A stretch of DNA of 64,000 bases from an uncultured Rubripirellula sp. (GCA_938075415.1 CALJHC010000026.1:116039-180038); one strand, 5' to 3'; positions 35,278 to 45,543 are shown, counted from the first letter of the stretch. The notes: generated from the letters alone by a model not told the origin. Numbers and translations: made by a program.

Positions 35278-35887
35278 GATGGCAAAGATGCCTCTCGGTT
35301 TCTTGTCAAGCGACCAGCATCGAGATCGCGGGGTGGCGAAGGCTGGTTTGAATCGATGTATTTGCGGAATTTGCCGTGTGCGGGACTTGGGCGATCAGTT
35401 CGCCAAGGTTGCCAGGTTTAGTTGGAAGCGAGAAAGTTTGACTTTAGCGAGGAACGAATGCTGTCGCCCAACCGCGTTGTGATGCGTCGGCGTGCAATCT
35501 TTGTTGCGAAATTAGATGGCTCAGCCGCTCCAGTTTAACGGGCTCTGGTCAGAGATGTGGGCAGGCAGCAGTTGGTTTCATTTCGTTTTGAACAGATACC
35601 CCTGAGCGCTTGTTGGCCCTGCTTCGCTCATGAAACGGGTGTCGCCTCGGGAAACCTGTCGTTTGGAATAGAAAACGCGCGTAGTGAGCCGCAAGAGGTT
35701 TGGCTTCTTGGAATCCGCCTGTCCGTTAGGCCTGCAAATCTTCATTCACGGCGGGATGGGGTTAAATCGAAGAAAGGGGACTGGGTGTCACCATCCGTGG
35801 CAATTTGCCAGCGGAGTTCGGATCAATGGTCATGTAAAATGACACAATCAACTGAAACGAGTTTCAATATTCGTGCGTGAAAGCTCT
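35278..35887. other. Intergenic gap
   Basis: A 107-codon plus-strand frame (35557-35880) has no strong start and no recognisable features. I see no repeat, terminator or RNA. The HEXXH gene at 34501-35277 and the isomerase-like gene at 35888 are both leftward. Confidence 0.4.
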
Positions 35888-36706
35888 TTAGGAGTATCCA
35901 ACGGATCCGAGTGTCTGTTCTAGAAAATGGCGAGTGTGGTCCAGTAATTGTTCATAGGAAATCGTCTCGACATCCTCGCCAATTAGCTCCACTTCGACCG
36001 GGCCGTTGTATCCATGTTCAAAGAGCGTGCTGATAATTTCTCTAATTGGCACCGATCCCCGACCAAGCAGGCAGCGATTCATTTCACCCAGCGGAGAATG
36101 CCTTGCGTCGCCGAGTTGGACCAAGTGGAGGTGCCGAGTGATTTCTGGCAACCACTGAATGACGGTGTCATCCTGGCAAAGGTGATAAGTGTCTAATGCA
36201 ATGCCCAAGTTGGGGCTGGCTACCATCTCGATAATATCGAGCGTGGAGTGCAGGTCGTTAACGAACGACCATTCTTCGCCACACCCGGGGTGAAAAGGTT
36301 CAAGGGAAAGTTGGATGCCCTGATCTTCAGCGATTGGTGCCAGTTCCGTTAAGGCATCACAAAGTGTTCGCTTGGCGTGATTGCGAATGTGATTATTTCG
36401 TCCGCCAGCGATGACCACCAACGACTCGGCACCCAAGTTGGCCGCATCGTGGATCGCCTGAATGCCATCAGCAACCGCCTCGGTGTAGGGGCGACCGTCG
36501 CTTCCAGTGAAACCGCCAATCCAAGAAAGCGAGGTTGGTGACAGCTCAAATTCTGCCAGTAGTTCAATTGCGCGATCCAAACCAAAGTCTTCCAGCTTTG
36601 GGCGGTAAATTCCAATCCCTGTGAAACCGCGTTGATGATATGCCTCGGCATCCTCTTCGAAGCTCCAACGAAGTGTTGAAAGCTGATTAATGGAGACCGT
36701 ATTCAT
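35888..36706 (-). CDS. Sugar phosphate isomerase/epimerase (xylose-isomerase-like TIM barrel)
   Basis: The 272-residue protein has the AP-endonuclease-family-2 / xylose-isomerase-like TIM barrel. Metal-binding residues are visible: Glu in LSLEPFHPG, Asp and His in GIALDTYHLCQDD, His in HLHLVQLGDARH, and Glu in PVEVELIGEDVE. Residue GRGSVP before the last strand is typical. Planctomycetes have many such proteins in sugar catabolism, with unclear substrates. It is a single leftward gene with no partner oxidoreductase adjacent, unlike the pair at 61488-63565. Cytoplasmic. Confidence 0.85.
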   Translation of the reverse strand: MNTVSINQLSTLRWSFEEDAEAYHQRGFTGIGIYRPKLEDFGLDRAIELLAEFELSPTSLSWIGGFTGSDGRPYTEAVADGIQAIHDAANLGAESLVVIAGGRNNHIRNHAKRTLCDALTELAPIAEDQGIQLSLEPFHPGCGEEWSFVNDLHSTLDIIEMVASPNLGIALDTYHLCQDDTVIQWLPEITRHLHLVQLGDARHSPLGEMNRCLLGRGSVPIREIISTLFEHGYNGPVEVELIGEDVETISYEQLLDHTRHFLEQTLGSVGYS

Positions 36707-36973
36707 CCGTTTTGCCGACTCAGTTCAGAGGACACCTCTTCGAAACCTTCATCACTTGGCGAGCCAGGTAAAGATCTCGCTTTTTTGTGGAAGGCCTAGA
36801 AGATAACGATCCTTCTGAGAAATCCATAGATCAGTTCGCGTGAAACGGCCGTCGAGAAACTGTTTCGTCGGGTCTCGCTGAAATCTGACGATCCGTGGCT
36901 TGATGCATTGCTTTTTGTTGAACTGATCTGACCCAATAACGTCCCCAATAACGTCGCCGCAAAATTATGCTGA

Positions 36974-39900
36974 TTACTCCATGTGTGGTAATCGGCGACC
37001 TTGTTGCTGCGCTATTTCGAGTTGCTCATCAATTGCTTCTTGGCTCAGCGGAGCAAATTCAATGGTCATTAATGATTGAGGATCTAGTAGGCTGCTGTTG
37101 CGTTTTCTCGCAAGGTCTTCAACCTCGGCCTCAAGGGCATCAAGCCATGCTGGAACGTCGAGTCCAACACCGGTTGGATGCTTGGTGAGCACTTCTGCTT
37201 CCTGCTCAAGCAGTTCAAAGGCAACGCTGTCTTGATTTGCTTCGGCGTCCCGCATGGCCGGGCCAATGTAGGCGCGCATGCGGTCAATATTCATCGGCTG
37301 AACGAATCGTTCTTGAATCCGGTCCGCGACCGTCGGCATGCGCATCGCGTAATTTGTCTGCAGTTCACGGATGCGACTGACATAAACATCAGCCTCGGAG
37401 CTAATGCGGTCGCTGAGGCTTCGTCGCCACATCGCAGCCGCTTCTTCAAGTCCGCCTCGGACCAGCACCTCGTGCGCCCACATCACCGGTTTCAGATTCC
37501 AGGCAATCCTTTCGTACCTCACGCGCAGGCGCAGGAAGTCAAGGAACATGTAGACGAGGTCGCCACGATCGCTTTGAGTCGTAGTGCTGTTGTAATCTAA
37601 GTATTCGGTGTGATGGTCAATCAACGACTCATAAACCAAAGTCATCCATCGTTCAGCCTCCTCAACAGTCGTGACCCCTTTCTCCAGATCCTCGAAAAGT
37701 CGCGTGTCCGAGAGGTGGTCTTCACCATCGACCATCGCCCGTTTCAGCCAAGTCGCGACACCTTGATGCAGGATTGCACGGACATTGCCGAGTTGCAAAA
37801 ACATCTGGGTGAAGATCGGATCACCGTAAGTTTTTATAAAGCTAACCAGACGGTCCCATTTCTTGGGGTGGGTCACCATTTCCAAAGGTGATAGTCGTAA
37901 GGTTTGGCTGTGAGCCAGCCAGCTGCCAAGCATTGTTTCTGTGAGACGCTCTAATTGAGGAATTAGAGTATCTGCGATAGCAGTCTGGTTTACTTCTGTT
38001 TCGTCTGGGCTCGTCGTCTGCCTTGCGGATTCAACTAAGGATGCAACCAGTGATCGATATCCGACCCTAAAGAGTGAATCAAATTCAGTAACCGCTCCAA
38101 TCCCAATTGGATTACTTTGCTCCATCGCCCTGGCCGTCTCCATCAGCCTACAGGTTTCAGCAATAAGACCTCTCCTTGGAAGCCAGTGCATGAGGTGACG
38201 AAGGACTCGTTGGCGTAGTCGAGAAAGGTAAATTTTGACGGGATCTCCACCTCGAGAGAGTGGAATGTAAAGCAGGCTCTTGTCCCTCAACGCGTCAAGA
38301 AAGGCGGGAAATAAATCATGGACCTGATCGCGTTTGCAGGCAATGATCGCACCGAAAATCCGCACTGCATGAAGGTCGTCTTCTGCTAGTTCTGCGTGTT
38401 GGAGCCAGACCTCGGGATCATCCGAAAGGCTAAGGATTGCGCCATCGATTAGCCTGCGTGCGTCAGACATTTCCACGGCTGTGCCAATGATTCGTTCCAT
38501 TAGCGAATCGCGTAATGCTCGGCAACGATCATAGCTTCGCATCGAATCTTTATCGCTGCCCGCTGGCGCAATGGAATGTTCGCGTACGGATGCGAGTAGT
38601 TCCAGGAGACCAATTCGGTTCTCTTTTGCTCGCCTTGACCAAGCCTCCAGAGAACCTTGCCGGTCTGCCAAGTTTTCAGCATCGGTTTCGCTGACCGCAA
38701 TGTCCGCAGCGACTGCCCACATTCGTGCGAGCGACTGCATGAAATCGAGGTGCTCAATGAGTCGTTTCGACTCGGTTTCCAGCTCGTTTTGACTTGCGTC
38801 ATTACCAAACTCAAAAACTGCCCCCTCATTTCCATCGTCGGTGGTGTCGTTGTAAACGACATCTTCATAGGCAGCGCCGTAGAGATTGTCAGACTCATCC
38901 GCTTCGTTGAGTTCACGTTCCCAGTCTCGGGAAGATCTTTTTTTCGGGTCGACCAATTGAAATTGCGGAGTCGACCAGAACTCTTCGGCATTGGCTTCGA
39001 AATAATCGAATAGTCGTCTGACTTGAGGCCAGATTGTATTGTTCAGACTGTGCGATTTCGTCTGGTCATTTGATGAGGGGGCGGGTGACGAGGTGACGGT
39101 ACCCGTTGTCCCGTCAGGTTTCTTGCCTTCGGATTTCGATCGTGTCCGATGACGGAAGCTTCTGAGATTCAGGAGCCACCGTTCCGAGAGATTGGGAAGG
39201 GAGCTTTCCCCGAGTCGCAGTCCAATTCGTTCAGCATTGCCAAGCCAGTGAACCAGAAGAGCCATCGCGGGGACAAAATCCTCACGGTCCAAGAGTGCTG
39301 AAATGACTAACGCGTAGGCCCGAGGCGAATCGAACAGATCTGCATGTGGTGCCCAGAATGCTACATTTCCCGCTTCTGCACCGCCCTCATGCCAAAGTTG
39401 AAGGGCTCTGGCCACTAACTTCGCTGATTCGTAAGATTCCAGTGGGTCAGCGGCTTCGATGGAAGCCACCGTGTGGACTGCAAATTCACGCCACCATTCT
39501 GCCATTTCGAGGTACTGTTGATCCATCGCTGCATAGGCAGATGCATCGTTTTGAGCTGCAGCTTCACTCCAGACATGTGCGGTGTAACCGAAAAGGCTTT
39601 CTGTCAACGCGATCATGTCATCGACACGAGTATCGTGGACGGCACTTTCGGGACCCGGGTAGAGGCTGAAGTTGCCACTGAATCCCAGGAAGTCCCAGGG
39701 GTCCATCATTGCCCCGCATTCAATACCGCGTTTCAATAAATCGAACGCGATGGAAGGAACCTCGGCTCCTTTTTTCAGTTGGCCAGTCCGTATCGCTCGC
39801 ATTCCCAGCGTCATTAAACAATCGATGCGGCATATCATTCGAGCAGATGCTGCCGCGACCTCATCGGTTTGTCGTTTTGCTGCGTCGGGGTAACCCATGC

Positions 39901-41056
39901 GAGCATAGAGTCTCGCGAGTTGAACGTGTTGAAGTTGTGCCGCACGTCGCTCTGCCAAAGCCGCATTGAGATGTTGCCTGGCTGCTCCGAACGGTTGGCG
40001 ACGCAGTTGCTGCTCTTCATTTAGCCTTTCGCCATGCGGCCCCGCTAATCGATTCAGGCGATCCTCGTAGTAGGCGTCTCGAAACGCAGCGATCGGCTTC
40101 ATGAGTGAGCCGAGTGTGATGTCGCTTGAGTGCCAACCTGGTCCCCATCCATTGATCGCTGAGGCCATCAAAATGGTTCCAGCCAGGACCGAAGCGGCCT
40201 CGGAAAGCAATTCTTGAGGATCGAGTTCAGATTCTTCTCGAAGACGACTCAGCAACGCCTCCATGGTCACTTGTCTGACCACGAAGCGATTGTAGAAGCC
40301 GTCGGCAGTGATCGATCGATCGTCCCAGCCTCCAAAGTGATAATTGGGTCTTCGATTAACCGGGTGATCAAAGTCGTAAGCTCTGGGGTCCATCGCCAGT
40401 TCTTCGACTCGATCAGGATGAAAGGAGGCCGCGCGAAGAATTTCTGGGTCGGTGTCACGCAAGGTCTGCATTGCAACTTCGATCAGGTCATGATAGGGAC
40501 CCATCGAGATGCCAGCGTCTTTGATGTACAGCGGCACCGGCCGCACAAATTCATTCCGATAAGGAGTGCATTGTCGATTTTCAAGCATCGCCACGGGACG
40601 GTAGCCGACAAAATCATCCAACCCATCAATGGCAGCTTGTATCACGACCTGCTCAGGATCCATCAATTGACCAGAGAGCAAGATATCCGCGGCTCTTGCC
40701 ATGAAGAAACCATTGAAAATCAGTTCGGGGACTTGGTGGAAAAGTAAGTCCCTGTGGAAATCCAAATAAGCGGGAAGAAGTTCGCTCCAAAGCAAACGCA
40801 GGACTCGTTTGGCCTGTTTACAGTCTTGGAACGCAGGCTGTTCCTTCTGCAGTTTTTCAAGCGTTTCCGCTAACCAATCTCTGACCACGAGCCAAGCCGG
40901 GGGGCCGGTCAGTGGGTTGCCCATCACTGCCGTGCTGTAGACCTCATTCCAAGCTTTCAGGGTCAGTGAATCACAACGGCCTGATGAAAAATTGAGATAC
41001 CCCGCCAACCGTTGGAGCGATTCGCCCAGATTCTCGGGTGGCGGGAGGTTTGACAT
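36974..41056 (-). CDS. Very large helical protein of unknown function
   Basis: The 1360-residue protein has no signal peptide, membrane segment or motif I recognise. It is mostly alpha-helical and rich in Leu, Ala, Arg and Glu. It resembles tetratricopeptide-like or other helical-solenoid proteins without a clear repeat consensus (for example RRAAQLQHVQLARLYARMGY at about residues 365-384). A low-complexity Ser/Thr/Lys region (about 655-700) splits two halves, and an acidic stretch (about 725-775) follows. Early conserved-looking residues include NGFFMARAADILL. It occupies 4.1 kb alone. Upstream lie the histone-like gene and ettA in the same direction. It could be a scaffold; no function is claimed. 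Confidence 0.75.
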   Translation of the reverse strand: MSNLPPPENLGESLQRLAGYLNFSSGRCDSLTLKAWNEVYSTAVMGNPLTGPPAWLVVRDWLAETLEKLQKEQPAFQDCKQAKRVLRLLWSELLPAYLDFHRDLLFHQVPELIFNGFFMARAADILLSGQLMDPEQVVIQAAIDGLDDFVGYRPVAMLENRQCTPYRNEFVRPVPLYIKDAGISMGPYHDLIEVAMQTLRDTDPEILRAASFHPDRVEELAMDPRAYDFDHPVNRRPNYHFGGWDDRSITADGFYNRFVVRQVTMEALLSRLREESELDPQELLSEAASVLAGTILMASAINGWGPGWHSSDITLGSLMKPIAAFRDAYYEDRLNRLAGPHGERLNEEQQLRRQPFGAARQHLNAALAERRAAQLQHVQLARLYARMGYPDAAKRQTDEVAAASARMICRIDCLMTLGMRAIRTGQLKKGAEVPSIAFDLLKRGIECGAMMDPWDFLGFSGNFSLYPGPESAVHDTRVDDMIALTESLFGYTAHVWSEAAAQNDASAYAAMDQQYLEMAEWWREFAVHTVASIEAADPLESYESAKLVARALQLWHEGGAEAGNVAFWAPHADLFDSPRAYALVISALLDREDFVPAMALLVHWLGNAERIGLRLGESSLPNLSERWLLNLRSFRHRTRSKSEGKKPDGTTGTVTSSPAPSSNDQTKSHSLNNTIWPQVRRLFDYFEANAEEFWSTPQFQLVDPKKRSSRDWERELNEADESDNLYGAAYEDVVYNDTTDDGNEGAVFEFGNDASQNELETESKRLIEHLDFMQSLARMWAVAADIAVSETDAENLADRQGSLEAWSRRAKENRIGLLELLASVREHSIAPAGSDKDSMRSYDRCRALRDSLMERIIGTAVEMSDARRLIDGAILSLSDDPEVWLQHAELAEDDLHAVRIFGAIIACKRDQVHDLFPAFLDALRDKSLLYIPLSRGGDPVKIYLSRLRQRVLRHLMHWLPRRGLIAETCRLMETARAMEQSNPIGIGAVTEFDSLFRVGYRSLVASLVESARQTTSPDETEVNQTAIADTLIPQLERLTETMLGSWLAHSQTLRLSPLEMVTHPKKWDRLVSFIKTYGDPIFTQMFLQLGNVRAILHQGVATWLKRAMVDGEDHLSDTRLFEDLEKGVTTVEEAERWMTLVYESLIDHHTEYLDYNSTTTQSDRGDLVYMFLDFLRLRVRYERIAWNLKPVMWAHEVLVRGGLEEAAAMWRRSLSDRISSEADVYVSRIRELQTNYAMRMPTVADRIQERFVQPMNIDRMRAYIGPAMRDAEANQDSVAFELLEQEAEVLTKHPTGVGLDVPAWLDALEAEVEDLARKRNSSLLDPQSLMTIEFAPLSQEAIDEQLEIAQQQGRRLPHME

Positions 41057-41123
41057 TAGGCCAGCGACCTTGGTTGAGGAAGGAAAGGGGATCTTGCGTT
41101 ATTAGATCAGAGTTCCCATTTCG

Positions 41124-41148
41124 CAGACGACCGGTTGCCGACCGTCTG
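41124..41148 (-). terminator. 11-bp wobble hairpin between the histone-like gene and the 1360-residue gene
   Basis: On the minus-strand transcript CAGACGGUCGG pairs with CCGGUCGUCUG (two G-U pairs) around the loop CAA. It lies 20 bases after the stop of the histone-like gene and about 70 bases before the start of the next leftward gene. No U run follows, so termination is uncertain. Confidence 0.4.
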
Positions 41149-41168
41149 GAATGGTGAGCCAAAAAGAT

Positions 41169-41453
41169 TTACTTCTTCGCTTTCTTTTTGCCTTTCTTGG
41201 TCGCGGTTTTTTTTGCAACGGCTTTCTTTTTTACCGTCTTCTTTTTGTTTGGCTTCGAAGCGACTTTCTTCTTAACTGCAGCCTTGGACGCCTTTGCTTT
41301 TTTCTTGGTTGCTTTCTTCTTGGCTACCTTCTTTTTGGTTGCTTTTTTCTTGGTTGCCTTCTTTTTTGTTGATTTCTTTTTAGAACTCGAGAAGGCTTTG
41401 CCCCAGCCATCGGCGTACTTTTCGTTAGTGCCGACACGTAGGATTGTCATCAT
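41169..41453 (-). CDS. Lysine-rich histone H1-like nucleoid protein
   Basis: The protein has 94 residues; AGGAG lies three bases before the first ATG (41453) and six before the second (41450), so translation from the second (MTILRVG) is likely. A short N-terminal segment (TILRVGTNEKYADGW) is followed by roughly 65 residues of Lys/Ala/Thr repeats (KKATKKKATKKKVAKKKATK). Such tails bind DNA through charge, as in bacterial histone-H1-like proteins of chlamydiae and bordetellae and in planctomycetes, and may condense the nucleoid. The N-terminal segment is not a known fold. The repetitive DNA can expand or contract. Confidence 0.85.
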   Translation of the reverse strand: MMTILRVGTNEKYADGWGKAFSSSKKKSTKKKATKKKATKKKVAKKKATKKKAKASKAAVKKKVASKPNKKKTVKKKAVAKKTATKKGKKKAKK

Positions 41454-41675
41454 TCACTCCTGCATTAATGGAATCTTGTTGTCATATCGGTTGATGATCG
41501 CAATCAACACATCTCTTTGAGTTGCGACCATGTTTCGTTGAAGGAAATTTTGGGTATCTCTCGATAAACAGTTCGCTTGAAAGGTTTCCTTGGAATGGTT
41601 TCGTGGGTCCCGCTTCTTGCCCCATGGAAAGCCTAAACACACCCTTTGTCCATCATTGGTGGCGTTTCTGTAGGG

Positions 41676-43364
41676 TCAGGGTCCAGCATGAATACTCTTG
41701 TACTTCGCACGTCGCATCGAGGTAGCATCGTCAGGGTCCTCGCCCAGACGCTCTCGCAAATTCCTTTCATAAACCTCGAAATTACCCTCGCACCAGGTAA
41801 GTTTCCCATCTCCCTCGAACGCTAGGATATGGGTAGCGAGCCGATCAAGGAACCAGCGATCGTGACTTGTCACGACCACACACCCGGCAAAATTAGCAAT
41901 TGCCTCTTCCAAAGCTCGCAAAGTATCCACGTCAAGGTCATTGGTCGGTTCGTCAAGAAGCAGGACATTGCAGCCCCGTCGCAGTAATTTTGCCAGATGA
42001 ACTCGGTTTCGTTCTCCGCCGGAAAGGTTACCAACTTTTTTTTCCTGATCAGGTCCCTTGAAGTTAAATCTTGAGACATAGGCCCGGGACGAGATATTTC
42101 TTCCGCCCATCACGATAGTTTCGGTGCCCCCACTGATCTCTTCAAAGACTGAATTCGCATCATCCAGCGAATCGCGACTTTGGTCCACGTAGCCGAGGTC
42201 GACGGTGTCACCAACTCGGATGTTTCCGCTGTCTGGTTCCATCTGCCCGGTGAGCATTCTGAAAAGGGTGGTTTTTCCTGCACCATTTGGACCGATCACC
42301 CCAACGATGCCGCCGGCCGGTAGCCTGAAGGAGAGGTCATCGAAAAGGACTCGTTCACCAAACGCCTTGTTAAGGTTCGATGCTTCAATGACGACTTCCC
42401 CAAGATGTCTTCCTGAGGGGATTTGAATTTCCAGTTCGTCAGGTCGGTCTTCGAAGGACTGTGATGAAAGCTCTTCATAAGATTTGATACGAGCTTTGCT
42501 TTTTGCTTGACGCGCTTTCGGGCTCATACGAATCCACTCAAGTTCGCGTGCCAAAGTTCGCTCACGAGCTTTGTGTTGCCTTTGTTCGATGTTGATTCGC
42601 TTCTGCCTCGCCTCGAGCCATGCGGTGTAGTTGCCTTCATGCGGTAGTCCCCGCCCGCGATCTATTTCCAGAATCCACTGGGCAACGTTATCGAGGAAGT
42701 ATCGATCGTGCGTGACGGCCACCACGGTTCCCGGGTATCGGTCAAGATGCTGCTCGAGCCACGCAACACTTTCCGCATCAAGGTGGTTGGTGGGTTCATC
42801 AAGAAGCAAGAGATCAGGCTGTCGAATGAGCAATTGGCATAGGGCGACGCGTCGCTTTTCACCACCGGAAAGTGTTGAGACTTCCGCATCGGGTGGCGGC
42901 AGGTTCATGACCGTCATTGAGAGTTCGACCTGCCGATCTAATTCCCAAAGATTTCCGGCGTCAATTTTATCTTGCAGTGTTGCCATCTCATCGCAAAGTT
43001 TGGTCATCTGATCATCGTCAGTCACCTCGCCGAGTAGCAAGCTTATTTCGTTATAGCGATCAAGAATTGCTTGACGCTCGGCAACCGCTAGTTGAACATT
43101 TTCAAAAACCGTTTTGGTTTCATCCAACGGTGGTTCCTGCGGCAGGTAGCCGACGGTGAAGCCATTGCTGAGGCGCGCTGTCCCGTCAAAGTCGGTGTCT
43201 TGACCGGCCATGATTCGCAGCAGTGTTGATTTACCTGCTCCGTTAGGACCGAGGACTCCGATTTTCGCACCTGGATAAAAGGCAAGCCAGATGTCATCGA
43301 GCACGGTTTTCTGCCCGTGCTTTTTGGTGAGGTTTTCGACTTGGTAGATGTATTGGCGTGACAT
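41676..43364 (-). CDS. ettA: Energy-dependent translational throttle ABC-F protein
   Basis: The 562-residue protein has two ABC ATPase domains with Walker A GPNGAGKST (about 39-47) and GPNGAGKTT, signatures LSGGEKRR and LSGGERNR, and Walker B LLLLDEPTN and LLLDEPTND. There are no membrane segments. The linker (about 245-310) carries the P-site-tRNA interaction motif region with RTLARELEWIRMSPKARQAK, typical of EttA. In E. coli EttA gates the first peptide-bond step according to the ADP/ATP ratio on the ribosome. Start is ATG. It is upstream of the histone-like gene, 222 bases apart. Confidence 0.96.
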   Translation of the reverse strand: MSRQYIYQVENLTKKHGQKTVLDDIWLAFYPGAKIGVLGPNGAGKSTLLRIMAGQDTDFDGTARLSNGFTVGYLPQEPPLDETKTVFENVQLAVAERQAILDRYNEISLLLGEVTDDDQMTKLCDEMATLQDKIDAGNLWELDRQVELSMTVMNLPPPDAEVSTLSGGEKRRVALCQLLIRQPDLLLLDEPTNHLDAESVAWLEQHLDRYPGTVVAVTHDRYFLDNVAQWILEIDRGRGLPHEGNYTAWLEARQKRINIEQRQHKARERTLARELEWIRMSPKARQAKSKARIKSYEELSSQSFEDRPDELEIQIPSGRHLGEVVIEASNLNKAFGERVLFDDLSFRLPAGGIVGVIGPNGAGKTTLFRMLTGQMEPDSGNIRVGDTVDLGYVDQSRDSLDDANSVFEEISGGTETIVMGGRNISSRAYVSRFNFKGPDQEKKVGNLSGGERNRVHLAKLLRRGCNVLLLDEPTNDLDVDTLRALEEAIANFAGCVVVTSHDRWFLDRLATHILAFEGDGKLTWCEGNFEVYERNLRERLGEDPDDATSMRRAKYKSIHAGP

Positions 43365-43926
43365 GTTGTTGCGTCTGACTTCAGTTGGGGTGGTTCGCCC
43401 CTGACAAGGGAGGTGATCCGCGGTGGTGGGTTTCAGTGGAGCCGATCATTCTTGGGGCGCGTGATTGTTCGTCTTGCTGCAAAAGGCGGAGGGGTGGGAT
43501 TCAATGTTCAGGGCGGGCTGTGATCGATCGAGGTTCTGTTTTTTACCGTGTCAAGTTGGCTTTGGGCAGGAACGCAGGAGGGGTCTTTGTTGTCGGAATT
43601 CACGTGTGTCACCAGATCATGAAAAATACTTTTGTCACTCCCACACAATGGCGGTGTTCAATTCGATCCTTTGTTTGCAATGGTTACGGAGCTGCAAAAG
43701 GGTCGTTTTTAACTGTAAAAGACGAGATTTCTTGAAGTGTTTCCTTCTCGCTTCTTTCAGCATTCTTGCCATCTCCATTCTTGCCGTCTTCTGCTTGAAT
43801 CGATTTCTGTCTTCGCTGGTTTGAAGTACCCGAAGGCAGATTGTGTCGTTGCTGTGATCGATGGGTTTCTACTGGTCATTGGCATCGCAAATTGCTGCGA
43901 GGGTATCTGTTTCTTTTCGAGCCACC
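43365..43926. other. Intergenic gap between guaA and ettA
   Basis: This gap separates the leftward ettA start from the leftward guaA stop. Several overlapping plus-strand frames of 75-119 codons exist, none with a recognisable product. GGAGGTGATCC at 43409-43419 is an 11-base perfect match to the anti-Shine-Dalgarno complement, followed after eight bases by GTG, but that frame has only 13 codons. I see no terminator. Confidence 0.4.
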
Positions 43927-45543
43927 CTACTCCCACTCGATGGTTGCTGGCGGCTTGCTGCTGATGTCGTAGCAGACACGATTGACGCCTTTCACTTCGT
44001 TGATAATTCGAGAGCTCATCTTTGCCAGCAGGTCATACGGCAAGCGACTCCAGTCAGCGGTCATGAAGTCATTGGTATTGACGCTTCGAATTGCGATTGC
44101 ATTTTCATACGTTCTTGCATCGCCCATGACACCCACGCTTTGCACCGGCAGCAAGACAGCGAAGGATTGACTGGTTTCGCGATACAATCCTGCTTTCTGA
44201 ATTTCCTCCACCACGATTGAATCCGCTTCACGTAGCACCGCAAGGCGATCGCTGGTGATTTCGCCGAGGCATCGCACTGCGAGCCCCGGTCCGGGAAAGG
44301 GGTGTCGCCAAACGAGTGACTCAGGTAGCCCCAGTTCGATTCCCAGTCGGCGAACTTCGTCTTTGAAAAGATCCCGCAGGGGCTCAATCAGTTCAAAGCC
44401 CAGTTCCTCCGGCAGCCCGCCAACGTTGTGGTGTAACTTGATTGTTGCCGCTGGCCCATCAGGGTCCGCGCCACTTTCGATGACATCGGGATAAAGGGTG
44501 CCCTGGGCGAGAAAGTGAGCGTCTTGGATTTTATCAGCTTCGTCCTTGAAGCAATCGATGAAGGCGTGCCCAATTCGCCTTCGCTTTTCCTGCGGTTCGG
44601 AGATGCCTGCGAGTGTTTCAAGAAATGGCTTTTCACCTTCTACGACATGAAGATCCGTTTTGAAGTGATCCGAGAATTCTCGGACGACCATTTCTCGCTC
44701 GCCTTTTCTGAGAAGTCCATTGTCAACCAAAATGCAGGACAATTGTGGGCCGATTGCTTTGTAGAGGAGAGCTGCGACGACACTCGAGTCAACACCACCG
44801 CTCAAACCGCAGATCACTCGGTGATTTCCGATTTGACGACGCATCATTTCGATTGTCGCTTCCGCAAAATCACCCATGTCCCATGTGGGGTCACATCCGC
44901 AAACTCCGATCACAAAATTTCGGAGAAGCTGACCGCCCATTGGCGTGTGGGTCACTTCTGGGTGGAACTGTAGACCAAAGACAGGCAGTTCTCGGTGACG
45001 AATTGCTGCGTACGGACACGTTCCCGTCTTTCCAATTGGCTCAAATGCTTCGCTGATGCTGGATACCTGATCTCCATGGCTCATCCAGACGTCCATCGAG
45101 TCTGGCAGGCCTTGGAAGATTCCAGAGTGTTCATTGATCTCGCAAGTGGCCGGCCCGTATTCGCGGCAAGGGGTGTTATCGACTTTCCCACCCAGTGCCT
45201 CGCAGGTCAGTTGCATTCCGTAGCAAATTCCCAGAACAGGAATCCCCAATTTGAACAGTTCAGGGTCACACCTCGGGGCACCGTCTTCGTAAACACTCGC
45301 AGGGCCACCGGAGAGGATGATGCCCTTCGGGGCGATCTCGGCGAGTCGTTCGGCCTTGATGTCGTGACGTAAAATCTGGCAATAGACGTTCTGCTCACGC
45401 ACACGTCTGGCGATTAACTGAGCGTATTGAGAGCCGAAGTCGAGAACCACAATCCGCTGATGCGTCAGTTCCTGCGAAGGGACGCTTTCCGAGGCGGAGG
45501 TTGATGTTTCTGCTACTTCGTTCGAAGGGTTTGGATGTGTCAT
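43927..45543 (-). CDS. guaA: GMP synthase (glutamine-hydrolysing)
   Basis: The 538-residue protein has the complete GuaA layout: class I glutamine amidotransferase (about 30-220; nucleophile Cys in GICYGMQ, His/Glu in FHPEVTHTP), ATP-pyrophosphatase with the PP-loop GLSGGVDSS, and the dimerisation domain ending in DISSKPPATIEWE. It converts XMP, glutamine and ATP to GMP in the cytoplasm. The N-terminus has about 25 extra polar residues before RIVVLDFGSQY. It is not next to guaB here. Confidence 0.98.
   Translation of the reverse strand: MTHPNPSNEVAETSTSASESVPSQELTHQRIVVLDFGSQYAQLIARRVREQNVYCQILRHDIKAERLAEIAPKGIILSGGPASVYEDGAPRCDPELFKLGIPVLGICYGMQLTCEALGGKVDNTPCREYGPATCEINEHSGIFQGLPDSMDVWMSHGDQVSSISEAFEPIGKTGTCPYAAIRHRELPVFGLQFHPEVTHTPMGGQLLRNFVIGVCGCDPTWDMGDFAEATIEMMRRQIGNHRVICGLSGGVDSSVVAALLYKAIGPQLSCILVDNGLLRKGEREMVVREFSDHFKTDLHVVEGEKPFLETLAGISEPQEKRRRIGHAFIDCFKDEADKIQDAHFLAQGTLYPDVIESGADPDGPAATIKLHHNVGGLPEELGFELIEPLRDLFKDEVRRLGIELGLPESLVWRHPFPGPGLAVRCLGEITSDRLAVLREADSIVVEEIQKAGLYRETSQSFAVLLPVQSVGVMGDARTYENAIAIRSVNTNDFMTADWSRLPYDLLAKMSSRIINEVKGVNRVCYDISSKPPATIEWE

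Noticed and set aside
41188..41520. 110-codon hydrophobic Phe-rich plus-strand frame
   Set aside because: It is the antisense reading of the Lys codons (AAG/AAA) of the histone-like gene, not a membrane protein.
43409..43419. Possible piece of a 16S rRNA 3' end (minus strand GGATCACCTCC)
   Set aside because: Flanking bases do not match 16S rRNA; it is only an 11-base match to the anti-Shine-Dalgarno region.
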